Source: Magnetospirillum fulvum MGU-K5 (GTDB lineage Bacteria > Pseudomonadota > Alphaproteobacteria > Rhodospirillales > Magnetospirillaceae). Taken from it: 64,000 bases of DNA. Below, one piece after another: positions 52,665 through 63,646 of the stretch (position 1 is the stretch's first letter; every line of letters starts with the position of its first letter). Made by a program: the position numbers and the translations under genes. Location of the stretch: NCBI RefSeq assembly GCF_000442515.1, contig NZ_AQPH01000004.1:30673-94672 (forward strand), given 5' to 3'. The notes below the pieces were generated by a model. That model had not been told where the DNA came from. It made no database searches and was given only the letters and a program-made list of their open reading frames with translations.

Positions 52665-53617
52665 CAGGCGGCTCCGTCCCGATTGGGGAGATGACGGGTA
52701 AGGACGTCGAGGCAGGCCATCCGCACCGCAACGCCCATTTCGACCTGTTCGCGGATCAGCGAGCGTTCAACGTCGTCGGCGACGTCGGAATCGATCTCGA
52801 CGCCGCGATTCATCGGGCCGGGATGCATGATCACCGCGTCGGGCTTGGCCAGGGCCAGCTTGGCCTGATCCAGTCCGAAGAAGTGGAAGTATTCGCGGAT
52901 TGACGGGATGAAATTGCCGCGCATCCGTTCGTTCTGAATGCGCAACATCATGATGACGTCAACGCCCTGAAGACCCCGGCGCATGTCGTGGAAGACCTCG
53001 ACCCCCATCCGCTCGACGCCCGACGGCAGCAGGGTTCGCGGCCCGATCAGCCGCACCTGCGCCCCCATCACGTTCAGCAGATGGATGTTCGAGCGCGCCA
53101 CCCGGCTGTGCAGCACGTCGCCGCAGATCGCAACGGTCAGGCCCGACAATTGCCCCTTGCGCCGCCTAATCGTCAGCGCATCGAGCAACGCCTGGGTCGG
53201 GTGCTCGTGGCTGCCGTCGCCGCCATTGATGACGGCGCAATTGACCTTTTCCGACAACAGCTTGACCGCGCCGGAATCGGGGTGGCGCACCACCAGCACA
53301 TCAAGATGCATCGCGTTCAGCGTCATCGCGGTGTCGATCAGGGTCTCGCCCTTCTGCACCGACGATCCGGCCGCCTGCATGTTGATGACATCGGCCCCCA
53401 ACCGCTTTCCCGCCAGCTCGAAGCTGGTCCGGGTCCGGGTCGAGTTCTCGTAGAACAGGTTGATGACGGTGCGACCGCGCAGCAGGTTCTTGCGCTTGTC
53501 GACAGAGCGGTTCTGTTCGACATACCCATCGGCGATGTCGAGCAGAGTGGTGATCTCCTCCGGCCCCAGGCCCTGGATACCGAGGAGATGACGGTGCTGA
53601 AAGCGGGTGTCGGTCAT
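52664..53617 (-). CDS. pyrB: Aspartate carbamoyltransferase catalytic subunit
   Basis: Joins carbamoyl phosphate and aspartate in pyrimidine synthesis. The carbamoyl-phosphate site is [23 protein letters not shown], the [17 protein letters not shown] segment and the aspartate-loop region [10 protein letters not shown] are also present, as is [13 protein letters not shown]. At 317 residues it has an extended N-terminus, as in class A enzymes. No pyrI regulatory gene is near; it pairs with the pyrC-like gene downstream. Confidence 0.96.
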   Translation of the reverse strand: MTDTRFQHRHLLGIQGLGPEEITTLLDIADGYVEQNRSVDKRKNLLRGRTVINLFYENSTRTRTSFELAGKRLGADVINMQAAGSSVQKGETLIDTAMTLNAMHLDVLVVRHPDSGAVKLLSEKVNCAVINGGDGSHEHPTQALLDALTIRRRKGQLSGLTVAICGDVLHSRVARSNIHLLNVMGAQVRLIGPRTLLPSGVERMGVEVFHDMRRGLQGVDVIMMLRIQNERMRGNFIPSIREYFHFFGLDQAKLALAKPDAVIMHPGPMNRGVEIDSDVADDVERSLIREQVEMGVAVRMACLDVLTRHLPNRDGAA

Positions 53618-53679
53618 GGCGCCGAACTATAAGCCCGGCCGCTGATGCCCGCAAGGTGGGGCGAAGCGGGGCGCTCCGC

Positions 53680-54546
53680 TCAGTCGGGCCAGCGCCGGTG
53701 CAGCCACAACCACTGGTCCGGCGTCGCCCGCACCCACTCTTCCATCAACAGATTGATTCGTTCCAGCAGCAGGCGATTGTCGTCGTGGGGATCGCCGGTA
53801 TGGGGGAAATCCAGCGGCGGCAGGATGGTGATGCGGAAATGCGCTCCCCCCAGCCGCTCGACCCGCGCCGGAACCAGCGGGCAGGAAAAGCGGGTGGCGA
53901 ACTGGGCCATCGCCGGGGCGGTCATCGCATCGCGGCCAAAGAACGGGATCGGTACCCCGTCATTCATTTTCTGATCGACCAGCATGCCGAGATGGCCGCC
54001 GGCTTTGAGAACCTTGAGCGCCTCGCGTGCCCCTTCCGATCCCTTCTGAATCTGGGCACCCGCCGCGCCCTTGCGGCCCTTGCGGTACAGCTTTTCGATC
54101 CACGGATTGTTGGCGGCGCGATAGACCAGATGCAGCGGCACGCCGCGCTGCAACGCCACCGCTCCGGCCAGTTCCCAATTGCCGAGATGGCCGGAAATGA
54201 AGATGCCGGGCTGGCCGTCGTCGCGCATCCGGTCGATTTCCTCGGCCCCGATCGTTTCGATCCGTTCGGCGGCGATCTTGGCCAGATGGGGGAACTCCCC
54301 GGCGACGCGGCCGAGATTGTCCCACATTCCGCGCATGATCGCTTCGCGCTCGGCCTCGCTTTTTTCCGGGAAGACGCGGGCGAGGTTGCGCCTCGCGATC
54401 CGGGTGACGCCCAGACGCGGCCCCACCATCCGCGCCAGCCAGCCGCCCAGCGCCGAAGCGGCATCGAGCGGCAAGGCGCGGAACAGCAGCCAGATGCCCC
54501 AGGCCAGCCCGGCTTCCAGACGTTGCCGTATTTCCTTGCCCGTCAT
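53680..54546 (-). CDS. lpxL: Lipid A lauroyl/myristoyl acyltransferase, LpxL/HtrB family
   Basis: Adds a secondary acyl chain to Kdo2-lipid A at the inner membrane. The catalytic HX4E motif lies in GHLGNWELAG; NLARVFPEKSEAERE, YRAANNPWIEKL and DQKMNDGVPIPFFGR are typical. One N-terminal hydrophobic segment. ATG 54546 gives 288 residues and overlaps lpxK as ATGA. It is the last gene of the msbA-DUF374-waaA-lpxK run. Confidence 0.9.
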   Translation of the reverse strand: MTGKEIRQRLEAGLAWGIWLLFRALPLDAASALGGWLARMVGPRLGVTRIARRNLARVFPEKSEAEREAIMRGMWDNLGRVAGEFPHLAKIAAERIETIGAEEIDRMRDDGQPGIFISGHLGNWELAGAVALQRGVPLHLVYRAANNPWIEKLYRKGRKGAAGAQIQKGSEGAREALKVLKAGGHLGMLVDQKMNDGVPIPFFGRDAMTAPAMAQFATRFSCPLVPARVERLGGAHFRITILPPLDFPHTGDPHDDNRLLLERINLLMEEWVRATPDQWLWLHRRWPD

Positions 54547-55520
54547 GCCACCACTCCGATCCGGTCGAACAAAGGCCTGAGGCAGGCCGGGTCGCGCCAT
54601 TCCAACTCCACCGGCAGCGCCAGCACCCGCTCGCGCAGGTCGGGCGGCAGCCGGACCCGGTCCTTGGCGGTGGTGACGGCCACGGCTCCCGCCGCTTCGG
54701 CCTCGGCCAGGATCGTTTCGATCTCGGCACGGGTGAAGGGGTGATGATCGGGAAACGGATGCGCCGCGACGATTGCGGCCCCAACCCCGCGCAGGGTGGC
54801 GAAGAACTTTTCCGGTAACCCGATCCCGGCGAAGGCGCTCACTCGCTGTCCGGCCAGATCGGGGGCGTCGGCGGCGGGGACCAACCGGGCCGCGATCACC
54901 GGCAGGTTGGCGGCGGCGGCCCGCTCGGCCAGCCCGGCGCGATCCTCGCCGACGATCACCAGTGCGTCGGCGCGGGCAAAGGCCCGCTCGGGCGGCTCGC
55001 GGCAGGGACCGGCCGGGATTACCCGCCCGTTGCCAAAGCCATAGGTACCATCGACGACCAGCAGGCCAAGATCGATCGCGATCCGGCCGCTTTGAAAGCC
55101 GTCATCCATCACGATCAGATCGGCCCCGGTGGCGACCGCTGCAACGGCCCCTTCGGAGCGGTCACGGGCGACCCAGGTTGGCGCGCAGCCCGCCAGCAAC
55201 AACGGTTCGTCGCCGACGCGGGCGGCATCGTGGCGCAGCAGATCGACGGCGCGGGGACCGATTTCGGTTCCGCCGTGACCCCGGCTAAGAAAATGGGGGT
55301 GCCGACCCGCCGCGATCAGCCGCTTGGCCAGCGCGATCGCCACCGGAGTCTTGCCGGCACCTCCGGCGACGACATTGCCGATGCAGATCACCGGCACCGC
55401 CGGGCGGTATTGCTCGGCCTGCTCCAGCCGTCGCGCCCCGCCCCAAGCATAAAGTGCGCCGAGTGGGGCCAGCGCCCGAGCCAGCCGTCCGTCCTTGCGC
55501 CAGAACTCAGGGGCGCGCAT
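54543..55520 (-). CDS. lpxK: Tetraacyldisaccharide 4'-kinase LpxK
   Basis: Phosphorylates the 4' position of the lipid A precursor. The P-loop IGNVVAGGAGKTPVAIAL, SRGHGG, the MDDGFQ motif with acidic residues in VMDDGFQS, and GFGNGRVIPAGPCREP are all present. An N-terminal segment (LAPLGALYAWGGARR) forms the usual membrane-associated helix. 325 residues. Overlaps waaA by 14 bases. Confidence 0.94.
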   Translation of the reverse strand: MRAPEFWRKDGRLARALAPLGALYAWGGARRLEQAEQYRPAVPVICIGNVVAGGAGKTPVAIALAKRLIAAGRHPHFLSRGHGGTEIGPRAVDLLRHDAARVGDEPLLLAGCAPTWVARDRSEGAVAAVATGADLIVMDDGFQSGRIAIDLGLLVVDGTYGFGNGRVIPAGPCREPPERAFARADALVIVGEDRAGLAERAAAANLPVIAARLVPAADAPDLAGQRVSAFAGIGLPEKFFATLRGVGAAIVAAHPFPDHHPFTRAEIETILAEAEAAGAVAVTTAKDRVRLPPDLRERVLALPVELEWRDPACLRPLFDRIGVVA

Positions 55521-56787
55521 GTCGCCTCTCGGCGGCGCGAAGGAACGGAGCCAGTGCCGCCTCGACGACGTCGAGCACTTCGGCCTCGGCCTCGGCCCAG
55601 GCGGCGGCGGCGGTCTTCATCCGCTCCAGCCGGGCGGGATCGTCCAGCAGCGCGCCCAGCGTTTCCGCCATCGCATCGGCATCCTTGACCTCGATCGCCG
55701 CTCCCGCCGCGATCATCTGCGCCGTCATGTCGGGAAAATTATCCATCTTCGGCCCGAACAGAACAGCGCAGCCCAGCCGCGCCGGTTCGAACGGATTCTG
55801 GCCGCCGCCGACGGTCAGGCTCTTGCCCATGAAGACGATGTCGGCCAGGCGATAGAACACGCCCAACTCGCCCATCGTGTCGGCGATATGGATCGCGGTT
55901 CCGGCGCGCGGCGTTTCCCCGGCCGAGCGCATCGCCACCGACAGGCCTTGGGCAATCAGCTTGCGGGCGATGTCGGGGCCACGGGCAGGATGGCGCGGCA
56001 CGATCAGGGTCAGCAGGGCAGGGAAACGTTCGGCGAGGCGACGATGGACCGAGGCGATGATCGCTTCTTCGCCGGGATGGGTGCTGGCGGCCAGCCAAAA
56101 AGGCCGTCCGGCCAGGGCGGTGCGCAGACGCTCCAGTTCTGCCTCGTCGCCGGGCAAGGGCGGCACCGCGTATTTGAGATTGCCCAGGCAGCGGACATCG
56201 CCGCCGCCCAGCCCGCGCAGGCGTCCGGCATCGGCTTCGGTCTGGGCCAGACAGAGATCGAAGCCGCCCAACATCGCGCCGATCAGATCGGGCAGATAGC
56301 GCCAGCGGGCATAGGAGCGGGGCGAAATCCGCCCCTGGACCAGCACCATCGGGATTGCCCGCCGCTTGGCCTCGACCAGCATGTTGGGCCAGAAATCCGA
56401 CTCGGTCCACAGCATCAGATCGGGTTGCCAATGGTCGAGAAACGATTCGACATAGGCGGTGCGGTCGACCGGCAGATATTGGTGAATCGCCCCCTCGGGG
56501 AGGCGATTAGCGACCATCCGCGCCGAGGTCACCGTGCCGGTGGTGAGCAAAACCCCCAGCCCACGCCGCCGCATCCGTCCCACCAGCGGCAGCACCGACA
56601 GCGACTCCCCCACCGAGGCGGCGTGAATCCACACCAGCGGACCGGGCGGGCGGGGCTGACCGGGCTGACCCAGCCGCTCGCCAAAACGGGCAGGATCTTC
56701 CTTGCCCCGGGCGCGGCGGCTGTCGAGGTACAGCGAGATCAGCGGCCCCCCCAGATCGGTGACCCGTCGGTATAGGCTGTAAATCAT
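55507..56787 (-). CDS. waaA: 3-deoxy-D-manno-octulosonic acid transferase WaaA (KdtA)
   Basis: Transfers Kdo residues from CMP-Kdo to lipid A. The N-terminal membrane-associated helix region is followed by RFGERLG, the IHAASVGESLSVLPL segment, LTTGTVTSARMV, a WTESDFWPNML motif and the C-terminal nucleotide-binding half with GGGQNPFEPA. At 426 residues it is of normal length. It overlaps the DUF374 gene as ATGA. Confidence 0.95.
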   Translation of the reverse strand: MIYSLYRRVTDLGGPLISLYLDSRRARGKEDPARFGERLGQPGQPRPPGPLVWIHAASVGESLSVLPLVGRMRRRGLGVLLTTGTVTSARMVANRLPEGAIHQYLPVDRTAYVESFLDHWQPDLMLWTESDFWPNMLVEAKRRAIPMVLVQGRISPRSYARWRYLPDLIGAMLGGFDLCLAQTEADAGRLRGLGGGDVRCLGNLKYAVPPLPGDEAELERLRTALAGRPFWLAASTHPGEEAIIASVHRRLAERFPALLTLIVPRHPARGPDIARKLIAQGLSVAMRSAGETPRAGTAIHIADTMGELGVFYRLADIVFMGKSLTVGGGQNPFEPARLGCAVLFGPKMDNFPDMTAQMIAAGAAIEVKDADAMAETLGALLDDPARLERMKTAAAAWAEAEAEVLDVVEAALAPFLRAAERRHARP

Positions 56788-57506
56788 GATTCCTCCGCCC
56801 CGATCGTGCCCAACGGGGCCGGTTCGGGGCTGTCAACGCCAAGCCGGGCATCGGCCTCGGCGGTCAGGGCGTTCAGCGCCGCCTCGATCTGCTGACGCGC
56901 CAGTTCCAACCCGGCGGCATCGGCATCGGCGGGCACGTGGATCGGGTCGCCCCACACCAACTCGCCCCGGGCAAAAGGAAGGGCGACGGCAAAGCGGTCC
57001 CAGCTTCCCAGCAGACGACGCGGCCGCGCCGCCCAGGTCGCGGGCAGCACCGGACAGCCCGACAGCCGGGCCACCGCGACGATCCCGGCGGTCGCCCGCA
57101 TCCGGGGGCCACGCGGGCCATCCGGGGTGATGCCCACGCATTGGCCCGATTTCAGCGATTTCAGCATTGCCCGCAACGCGGCACCGCCGCCTCGGCTGGT
57201 TGAGCCGACGATGGTGTCGATCCCGAAATGGCTGACGGTGCGGGCGATCAATTGCCCGTCGCGGTGTTGGCTGATCAGCATGTTGATCGGCACGCCCGGC
57301 CGCCAGATCCGCGGCATCATCAGGATGCGGCCGTGCCAGAAGGCCAGGATGAACGGGCGACCTTCGTCCCACATCGCGGCGGCCGTGCCGCCATTGACGA
57401 TGGTCCAGCGCCCCGTCAGCGCGACCAGCCGGATGTAGAGCGCGCCCAGCCAGCACAACGCTCCCCGCAAGGTCTCGCTTTTGCCGATTCGCTTGGCCAG
57501 CCCCAT
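56784..57506 (-). CDS. DUF374 lysophospholipid-acyltransferase-like protein
   Basis: 240 residues with the DUF374 acyltransferase-like fold: PFILAFWHGRILMMPRIW (His at the catalytic position), ISQHRDGQLIA, GSTSRGGGAALRAML and ITPDGPRGPRM. Members sit beside waaA and lpxK in alphaproteobacteria and are suspected to acylate lipid A or a related lipid, but no reaction is proven. It starts 15 bases after msbA. Confidence 0.87.
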   Translation of the reverse strand: MGLAKRIGKSETLRGALCWLGALYIRLVALTGRWTIVNGGTAAAMWDEGRPFILAFWHGRILMMPRIWRPGVPINMLISQHRDGQLIARTVSHFGIDTIVGSTSRGGGAALRAMLKSLKSGQCVGITPDGPRGPRMRATAGIVAVARLSGCPVLPATWAARPRRLLGSWDRFAVALPFARGELVWGDPIHVPADADAAGLELARQQIEAALNALTAEADARLGVDSPEPAPLGTIGAEES

Positions 57507-57521
57507 CCCCCCGGGTCTCCT

Positions 57522-59306
<1,785 letters not shown>

Positions 59307-59339
59307 GGCTCCGCCCGGTCGGTTTTTTCGGCGCGGCGG

Positions 59340-59368
59340 ACCATAGCATGGCCGCAGGCCCGGGCCAA
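59340..59368 (-). promoter_or_regulatory. Candidate promoter of the msbA lipid A operon
   Basis: On the minus strand TTGGCC (59368-59363), 17-base spacer, TATGGT (59345-59340); msbA starts 34 bases downstream. The -10 matches that of the dapD promoter. Confidence 0.55.
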
Positions 59369-59410
59369 ATCAAACGAACCGGCGGGGCAGGGAATGGCGG
59401 CGGGCCGCAC

Positions 59411-59446
59411 AAAAAACAAAACGACCGCCATCGAAACCGATGGCGG
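59411..59446 (-). terminator. Intrinsic terminator of the petABC operon
   Basis: On the minus strand the nine-pair stem CCGCCATCG / CGATGGCGG with a four-base loop is followed by TCGTTTTGTTTTTTG. It starts about 65 bases after the cytochrome gene's stop. Confidence 0.9.
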
Positions 59447-59510
59447 CCGCCTTATCGTCGTTTCAGTCCGAACCGGAGGAAAGGTCTTTCGCCGGTCCGG
59501 GCCAAAAGTC

Positions 59511-61505
59511 TTAGTGCACGTCTTTCCAGATCTGCCGCTTCAGGGCGAAGAGCAGGGCGGTCAGAAGCGCCAGGAACACCATCACCTTAACGCCGAGGCT
59601 CTTCCGAGCATCCAGTTCAGGTTCGGCGGCCCAGTTCAGGAAGGTCACCACGTCCTTGGCGATCTGTTCCTTGGTCGCCTTGGTGCCGTCGGCATAGGTC
59701 ACGGCGTCTTCGAACACCTGCTGCGGCATGCCAATGGCGTAGCCGGGGAAGTAGGTGTTGTACATCTTGCCTTCGGGGATCGCGACGTCCGCAGGCGGGA
59801 CATCGGGATAGCCGAGCAGCAGAGAGTAGACGTAGTTCGGACCGTTGACGCGCGCCTTGGTGATCAGAGACAGATCGGGCGGAACCGCACCACCGTGGAT
59901 CGACGCCGCCACCTTGTCGTTGGCATAGGGCGACAGCATACGGTCGGACGGACGCGCCGGACGCTGGAACATCGCGCCTTCGTCGTTCGGGCCGTCCTGG
60001 ACTTCCTTCTCGGCGGCGACGGCCTTGATCTCTTCCGGGGTCAGGCCGACGGCGGCCAAGTTGCGGAAGGCGACCAGCTTCAGGCCGTGGCAGTTCGAGC
60101 AGACCTCATGATAGACCTGCCAGCCACGCTTCAGGGCTTCGCGGTCATAGCGACCGAACACGCCGTTCCACGAAAAGGGAGTTTCGGGCTTCAGCAGTTC
60201 GTGGGTCCCGGTATTCGCCTGAGCGGTGCCGGAGAAACCGGTGGCACCGATCAACAGCATGGCACCGACCGCAATCGCCTTGACCACCGGAGCGGAAATC
60301 GACGCCGGCAGGGCCAGGGTCTTTTCCTTACGCGACAGCCAGGGCAGCACGATCAGGAAGTGAGCGAAGTAGTAGGCGGTCGCGACCTGGCTGATGGTGA
60401 CCAGAAGATCGGTCGTCGGCTTGGCGCCGCAATAGCCGAGAACAAAGGCATTGAGGACGAACAGCCAGAAGAACTGGCGGTACAGCGGCCGGAAGGTCGC
60501 CGAACGGACTTTGGAGGAGTCCAGCCAGGGCAGGGCGAACAGGATCAGGATCGCACCGAACATGGCCACCACGCCCAGCAGCTTGGCCGGGATGAACCAA
60601 AGGTCGACGGTGAAGGCGCGCAGGATCGCATAGAACGGCAGATAGTACCATTCCGGAACGATGTGCGGGGGCGTCAGCATCGGGTTGGCGGGGATGTAAT
60701 TGTCCGCTTCGCCGAAGAAGTTGGGCGCCCAGAACACGAAGGCCAGATAGACCATCAGGAACACGCCGATGCCGAACAGATCCTTGATGGTGTAGTAAGG
60801 ATGGAACGGGATCGCATCCTGCGGGCCGTTCATATCGATGCCGAGCGGGTTGTTCGACTTGACGCTGTGCAGCGCCCAGACGTGCAACGCGACCAGGCCC
60901 AGGATGACGAAGGGCAGCAGGAAGTGCAGCGCGAAGAACCGGTTCAGGGTCGGGTTGTCGACCGAGAAGCCGCCCCACAGCAGGGTGACGATCGAGTCAC
61001 CGATCAGCGGGAAGGCCGAGAACAGGTTGGTGATGACGGTGGCGCCCCAGAACGACATCTGGCCCCAGGGGAGCACATAGCCGAGGAAGCCGGTCGCCAT
61101 CATCGCGAGGTAGATCGCGATACCGATGAACCACAGCAATTCGCGCGGCGCCTTATACGAACCGTAATAAAGGCCGCGGAAGATGTGGATGTACACCAGG
61201 ATGAAGAACATCGAGGCGCCGTTGGAATGCAGATAGCGCAGCAGCCAACCGTAATTGACGTCGCGCATGATGCGCTCGACCGAATCGAACGCCAGCGCGC
61301 TGTGCGGCGTGTAGCTCATCGCCAGGAACAGGCCGGTCACGATCATGATCACCAGGGTGACCGCGGCGAGAGAGCCGAAGTTCCACCAGTAATTCAGATT
61401 TTTCGGCGTCGGATACTCAATGGCGCTGTGGCGCAGCATCGAGAACACGGGCAACCGGTCTTCGACCCAGTTGACTACCGCGTTGTTGCTCTTGAAGCCA
61501 CTCAT
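59511..61505 (-). CDS. petBC: Fused cytochrome b-cytochrome c1 of the bc1 complex
   Basis: One 664-residue frame encodes both membrane subunits of ubiquinol:cytochrome c reductase. Residues 1 to about 405 are cytochrome b, with the Qo motif [14 protein letters not shown] and heme-b helices. A hydrophobic stretch and AQAN site (about 425-445) look like an internal signal peptide and cleavage site. Cytochrome c1 follows, with heme motif CSNCH, the Met-ligand region [14 protein letters not shown] and a C-terminal anchor helix. Bradyrhizobium fbcH has the same design and is cut after translation. petA lies 12 bases upstream. Confidence 0.93.
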   Translation of the reverse strand: MSGFKSNNAVVNWVEDRLPVFSMLRHSAIEYPTPKNLNYWWNFGSLAAVTLVIMIVTGLFLAMSYTPHSALAFDSVERIMRDVNYGWLLRYLHSNGASMFFILVYIHIFRGLYYGSYKAPRELLWFIGIAIYLAMMATGFLGYVLPWGQMSFWGATVITNLFSAFPLIGDSIVTLLWGGFSVDNPTLNRFFALHFLLPFVILGLVALHVWALHSVKSNNPLGIDMNGPQDAIPFHPYYTIKDLFGIGVFLMVYLAFVFWAPNFFGEADNYIPANPMLTPPHIVPEWYYLPFYAILRAFTVDLWFIPAKLLGVVAMFGAILILFALPWLDSSKVRSATFRPLYRQFFWLFVLNAFVLGYCGAKPTTDLLVTISQVATAYYFAHFLIVLPWLSRKEKTLALPASISAPVVKAIAVGAMLLIGATGFSGTAQANTGTHELLKPETPFSWNGVFGRYDREALKRGWQVYHEVCSNCHGLKLVAFRNLAAVGLTPEEIKAVAAEKEVQDGPNDEGAMFQRPARPSDRMLSPYANDKVAASIHGGAVPPDLSLITKARVNGPNYVYSLLLGYPDVPPADVAIPEGKMYNTYFPGYAIGMPQQVFEDAVTYADGTKATKEQIAKDVVTFLNWAAEPELDARKSLGVKVMVFLALLTALLFALKRQIWKDVH

Positions 61506-61516
61506 GACGGTCCCCC

Positions 61517-62071
61517 TCAGCCGATCCGTACGGTGGTATCGCTGGTGAATTGATAGGCGGGCACAGCCAGATTCTTCGGCGCCGGACCCTTGCGGATGCG
61601 ACCCGAGGTATCATACTGAGACCCGTGACACGGGCAAAACCAGCCGCCCCATTCCCCCCGGGGATCGGTCGGCTTCTGGCCCAGCGGAACGCAGCCGAGG
61701 TGGGTGCAGATACCCACCACGATCAGCCATTGCGGGTTCTTGACCCGAACGGAATCGGCCTGCGGATCGCGCAATTCGGACAGGTTAACCGCCTGTGCGG
61801 AAGCGATTTCCTCAGCCGTGCGGCTCCGGACGAAAACCGGAGACCCACGCCAAACCACGGTGATGGCCTGTCCCGGCTTGATCGCCGACAGGTCTACATC
61901 GGTGGTGGACAGCGCCAAGGTATCAGCGGCCGGGTTCATGCTATGCACGAACGGCCACAGGGCGATGCCCGTCCCGACCACGCCGACGGTGGACGCGGCC
62001 TGCAGCAGGAAATCCCGCCGCGTTTGCCCGTCCGCCGCCGAGGGCTGGGCATTCTTTGCCGTATCAGCCAT
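61517..62071 (-). CDS. petA: Rieske iron-sulfur subunit of the bc1 complex
   Basis: Carries electrons from quinol to cytochrome c1. The N-terminus has a Tat-type twin-arginine motif (TRRDFLLQ) and an uncleaved membrane anchor ([14 protein letters not shown]). The [2Fe-2S] ligands are in [10 protein letters not shown] and CPCHGSQYD. 184 residues is normal. It is first of the pet operon, with a clear promoter upstream. Confidence 0.97.
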   Translation of the reverse strand: MADTAKNAQPSAADGQTRRDFLLQAASTVGVVGTGIALWPFVHSMNPAADTLALSTTDVDLSAIKPGQAITVVWRGSPVFVRSRTAEEIASAQAVNLSELRDPQADSVRVKNPQWLIVVGICTHLGCVPLGQKPTDPRGEWGGWFCPCHGSQYDTSGRIRKGPAPKNLAVPAYQFTSDTTVRIG

Positions 62072-62106
62072 TTCAAATCCTCTTGTTGGCCCGCGGAAGC
62101 GAGACT

Positions 62107-62134
62107 ATTAAACACAATGGATGGCCCGATTCAA
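62107..62134 (-). promoter_or_regulatory. Promoter of the petABC operon
   Basis: On the minus strand TTGAAT (62134-62129), 16-base spacer, TTTAAT (62112-62107); petA starts 36 bases downstream. Confidence 0.65.
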
Positions 62135-62244
62135 CAGCCCTCTAGCCCCAGGGCCAAGCTGTTATGATACCTTATTTCCCGCCGTCGGCCAGCCAATCGG
62201 CTCACTTTTGCCGCCAGACCTTGACGCGCAAGGAGTTTCACCCC

Positions 62245-62739
62245 ATGGAGCGGCTGCGTCTGGCTCTGTTCCAGCCCGATATTCCCCAGAACGCCGGGAC
62301 GCTTTTTCGTCTGTCCGCCTGTCTTGGTCTTGGGGTCGACGTGATCGAACCCTGCGGCTTTGTCTTTGACGATCGCAAGTTAAAACGAGCGGGCATGGAT
62401 TATCTCGACCGGGCGCGGGTGGTTCGCCATGCCTCGTGGGAGCTGTTCCAGGCGACCCTGGCGGCCGAGGGGCGGCGGTTGGTGCTGTTGACCACCAAGG
62501 GCGAGCATCGCCACGATCAGTTTTCCTTTCTTCCCGGCGATACTTTGATGGTCGGACGGGAAAGCAGCGGCGTTCCGTCCGACATCGCGGCGGGGGCGGC
62601 GGCGCGGATTCGCATCCCGATGGTGACGGGACCGCGCTCGATCAATGTCGCCCTGGCCGCCGCGATGGTCACCGGAGAGGCGTTGCGCCGCCTCGACGGG
62701 TTTCCCGACGAATCCCCAGCCGAAGAGGATCTGGAATGA
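62245..62739 (+). CDS. trmL: tRNA (cytidine/uridine-34 2'-O)-methyltransferase TrmL
   Basis: SPOUT-fold methyltransferase acting on the wobble base of tRNA-Leu isoacceptors. Motifs: ALFQPDIPQNAGTLFRLSACLG at the N-terminus, the GRESSGVPSD loop, IPMVTGPRSINVALAAAMV forming the knot. 164 residues from ATG 62245, preceded by AAGGAG nine bases upstream. It is divergent from petA and overlaps the nitrilase-family gene as ATGA. Confidence 0.93.
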   Translation: MERLRLALFQPDIPQNAGTLFRLSACLGLGVDVIEPCGFVFDDRKLKRAGMDYLDRARVVRHASWELFQATLAAEGRRLVLLTTKGEHRHDQFSFLPGDTLMVGRESSGVPSDIAAGAAARIRIPMVTGPRSINVALAAAMVTGEALRRLDGFPDESPAEEDLE

Positions 62740-63563
62740 AACCGTTCAAGGCCGCCTGTCTTCAGCTTAATTCCGGCACTGAGATGATGCGCAATTGCGA
62801 GATCGCCGCGACGCTGGCGGTCGAGGCGCGCGCCGCCGGGGCCGATCTGATCCTGATGCCCGAGAACCTCGCTTTGATGGAATGGGGCCGCTCGGCGCTG
62901 GTGCTGAACGCCGCGACCGAGGAGGATCATCCCGCGCTGGCCTTTTTCCGCGATCTGGCCCGCGAGATCGGGGCGTGGCTGCATCTGGGCAGCCTGCATA
63001 TTCTACTTGATGGCGGAATGATCGCCAATCGCAGCTTCGTGATTGATCCGCTGGGCGGAATCCGCGCCCGTTACGACAAGATTCATATGTTCGACGTCGA
63101 TCTTGGTCTGGGCGAGGTCTATCGCGAATCTGCCACCTTTGCCCCTGGCGACCGTGCCGTTGCCGCCGACCTGCCGTGGGGGCGGCTGGGGCTGTCGATC
63201 TGCTACGATCTGCGCTTTCCCCAGTTGTATCGCGGTCTGGCCCAGGCCGGGTGCGACTTCCTGGCGGTTCCGGCGGCGTTCACCCGCACCACCGGCAAGG
63301 CGCACTGGCATGTTTTGCTGCGGGCGCGGGCGATCGAGACCGGATGCTATGTCTTTGCCCCGGCGCAATGCGGCGAGCACATCAACAACCGCCAGACCTA
63401 TGGCCATGCCCTGATCGTCTCGCCCTGGGGCGAAATTCTGGCCGATGCGCTGGAGCAGCCGGGCTGGGTCATCGCCGAGATCGACCCCCGCCGCGTCGGT
63501 GAAGCGCGCAAGAAGATTCCCTGTCTCGATCACGACCGGCCGTTCGCTCCGTTGCGGACGTGA
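62736..63563 (+). CDS. Carbon-nitrogen hydrolase, nitrilase superfamily (Nit1-like)
   Basis: 275 residues with the Glu-Lys-Cys triad: Glu in LMPENLALM, Lys in ARYDKIHMFDVDL and Cys in LSICYDLRFPQLYRGL. The KIHMFDVDL segment is typical of Nit1/NitFhit relatives, which hydrolyse deaminated glutathione; omega-amidase activity is the alternative. It sits between trmL and a DUF1178 gene; nitrilase-DUF1178 pairing is common in alphaproteobacteria. Confidence 0.9.
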   Translation: MKPFKAACLQLNSGTEMMRNCEIAATLAVEARAAGADLILMPENLALMEWGRSALVLNAATEEDHPALAFFRDLAREIGAWLHLGSLHILLDGGMIANRSFVIDPLGGIRARYDKIHMFDVDLGLGEVYRESATFAPGDRAVAADLPWGRLGLSICYDLRFPQLYRGLAQAGCDFLAVPAAFTRTTGKAHWHVLLRARAIETGCYVFAPAQCGEHINNRQTYGHALIVSPWGEILADALEQPGWVIAEIDPRRVGEARKKIPCLDHDRPFAPLRT

Positions 63564-63566
63564 CGG

Positions 63567-63596
63567 CTGACTCGCTCGAAGCCACCGATGTATAAT
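63567..63596 (+). promoter_or_regulatory. Candidate promoter of the DUF1178 gene
   Basis: CTGACT (63567-63572), 18-base spacer, perfect TATAAT (63591-63596); the gene starts 51 bases downstream. Confidence 0.5.
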
Positions 63597-63646
63597 GGTG
63601 AGAAATCCGCGCCGTCGGGGCGTGGGATGTTCATGGCGGTACGCCG

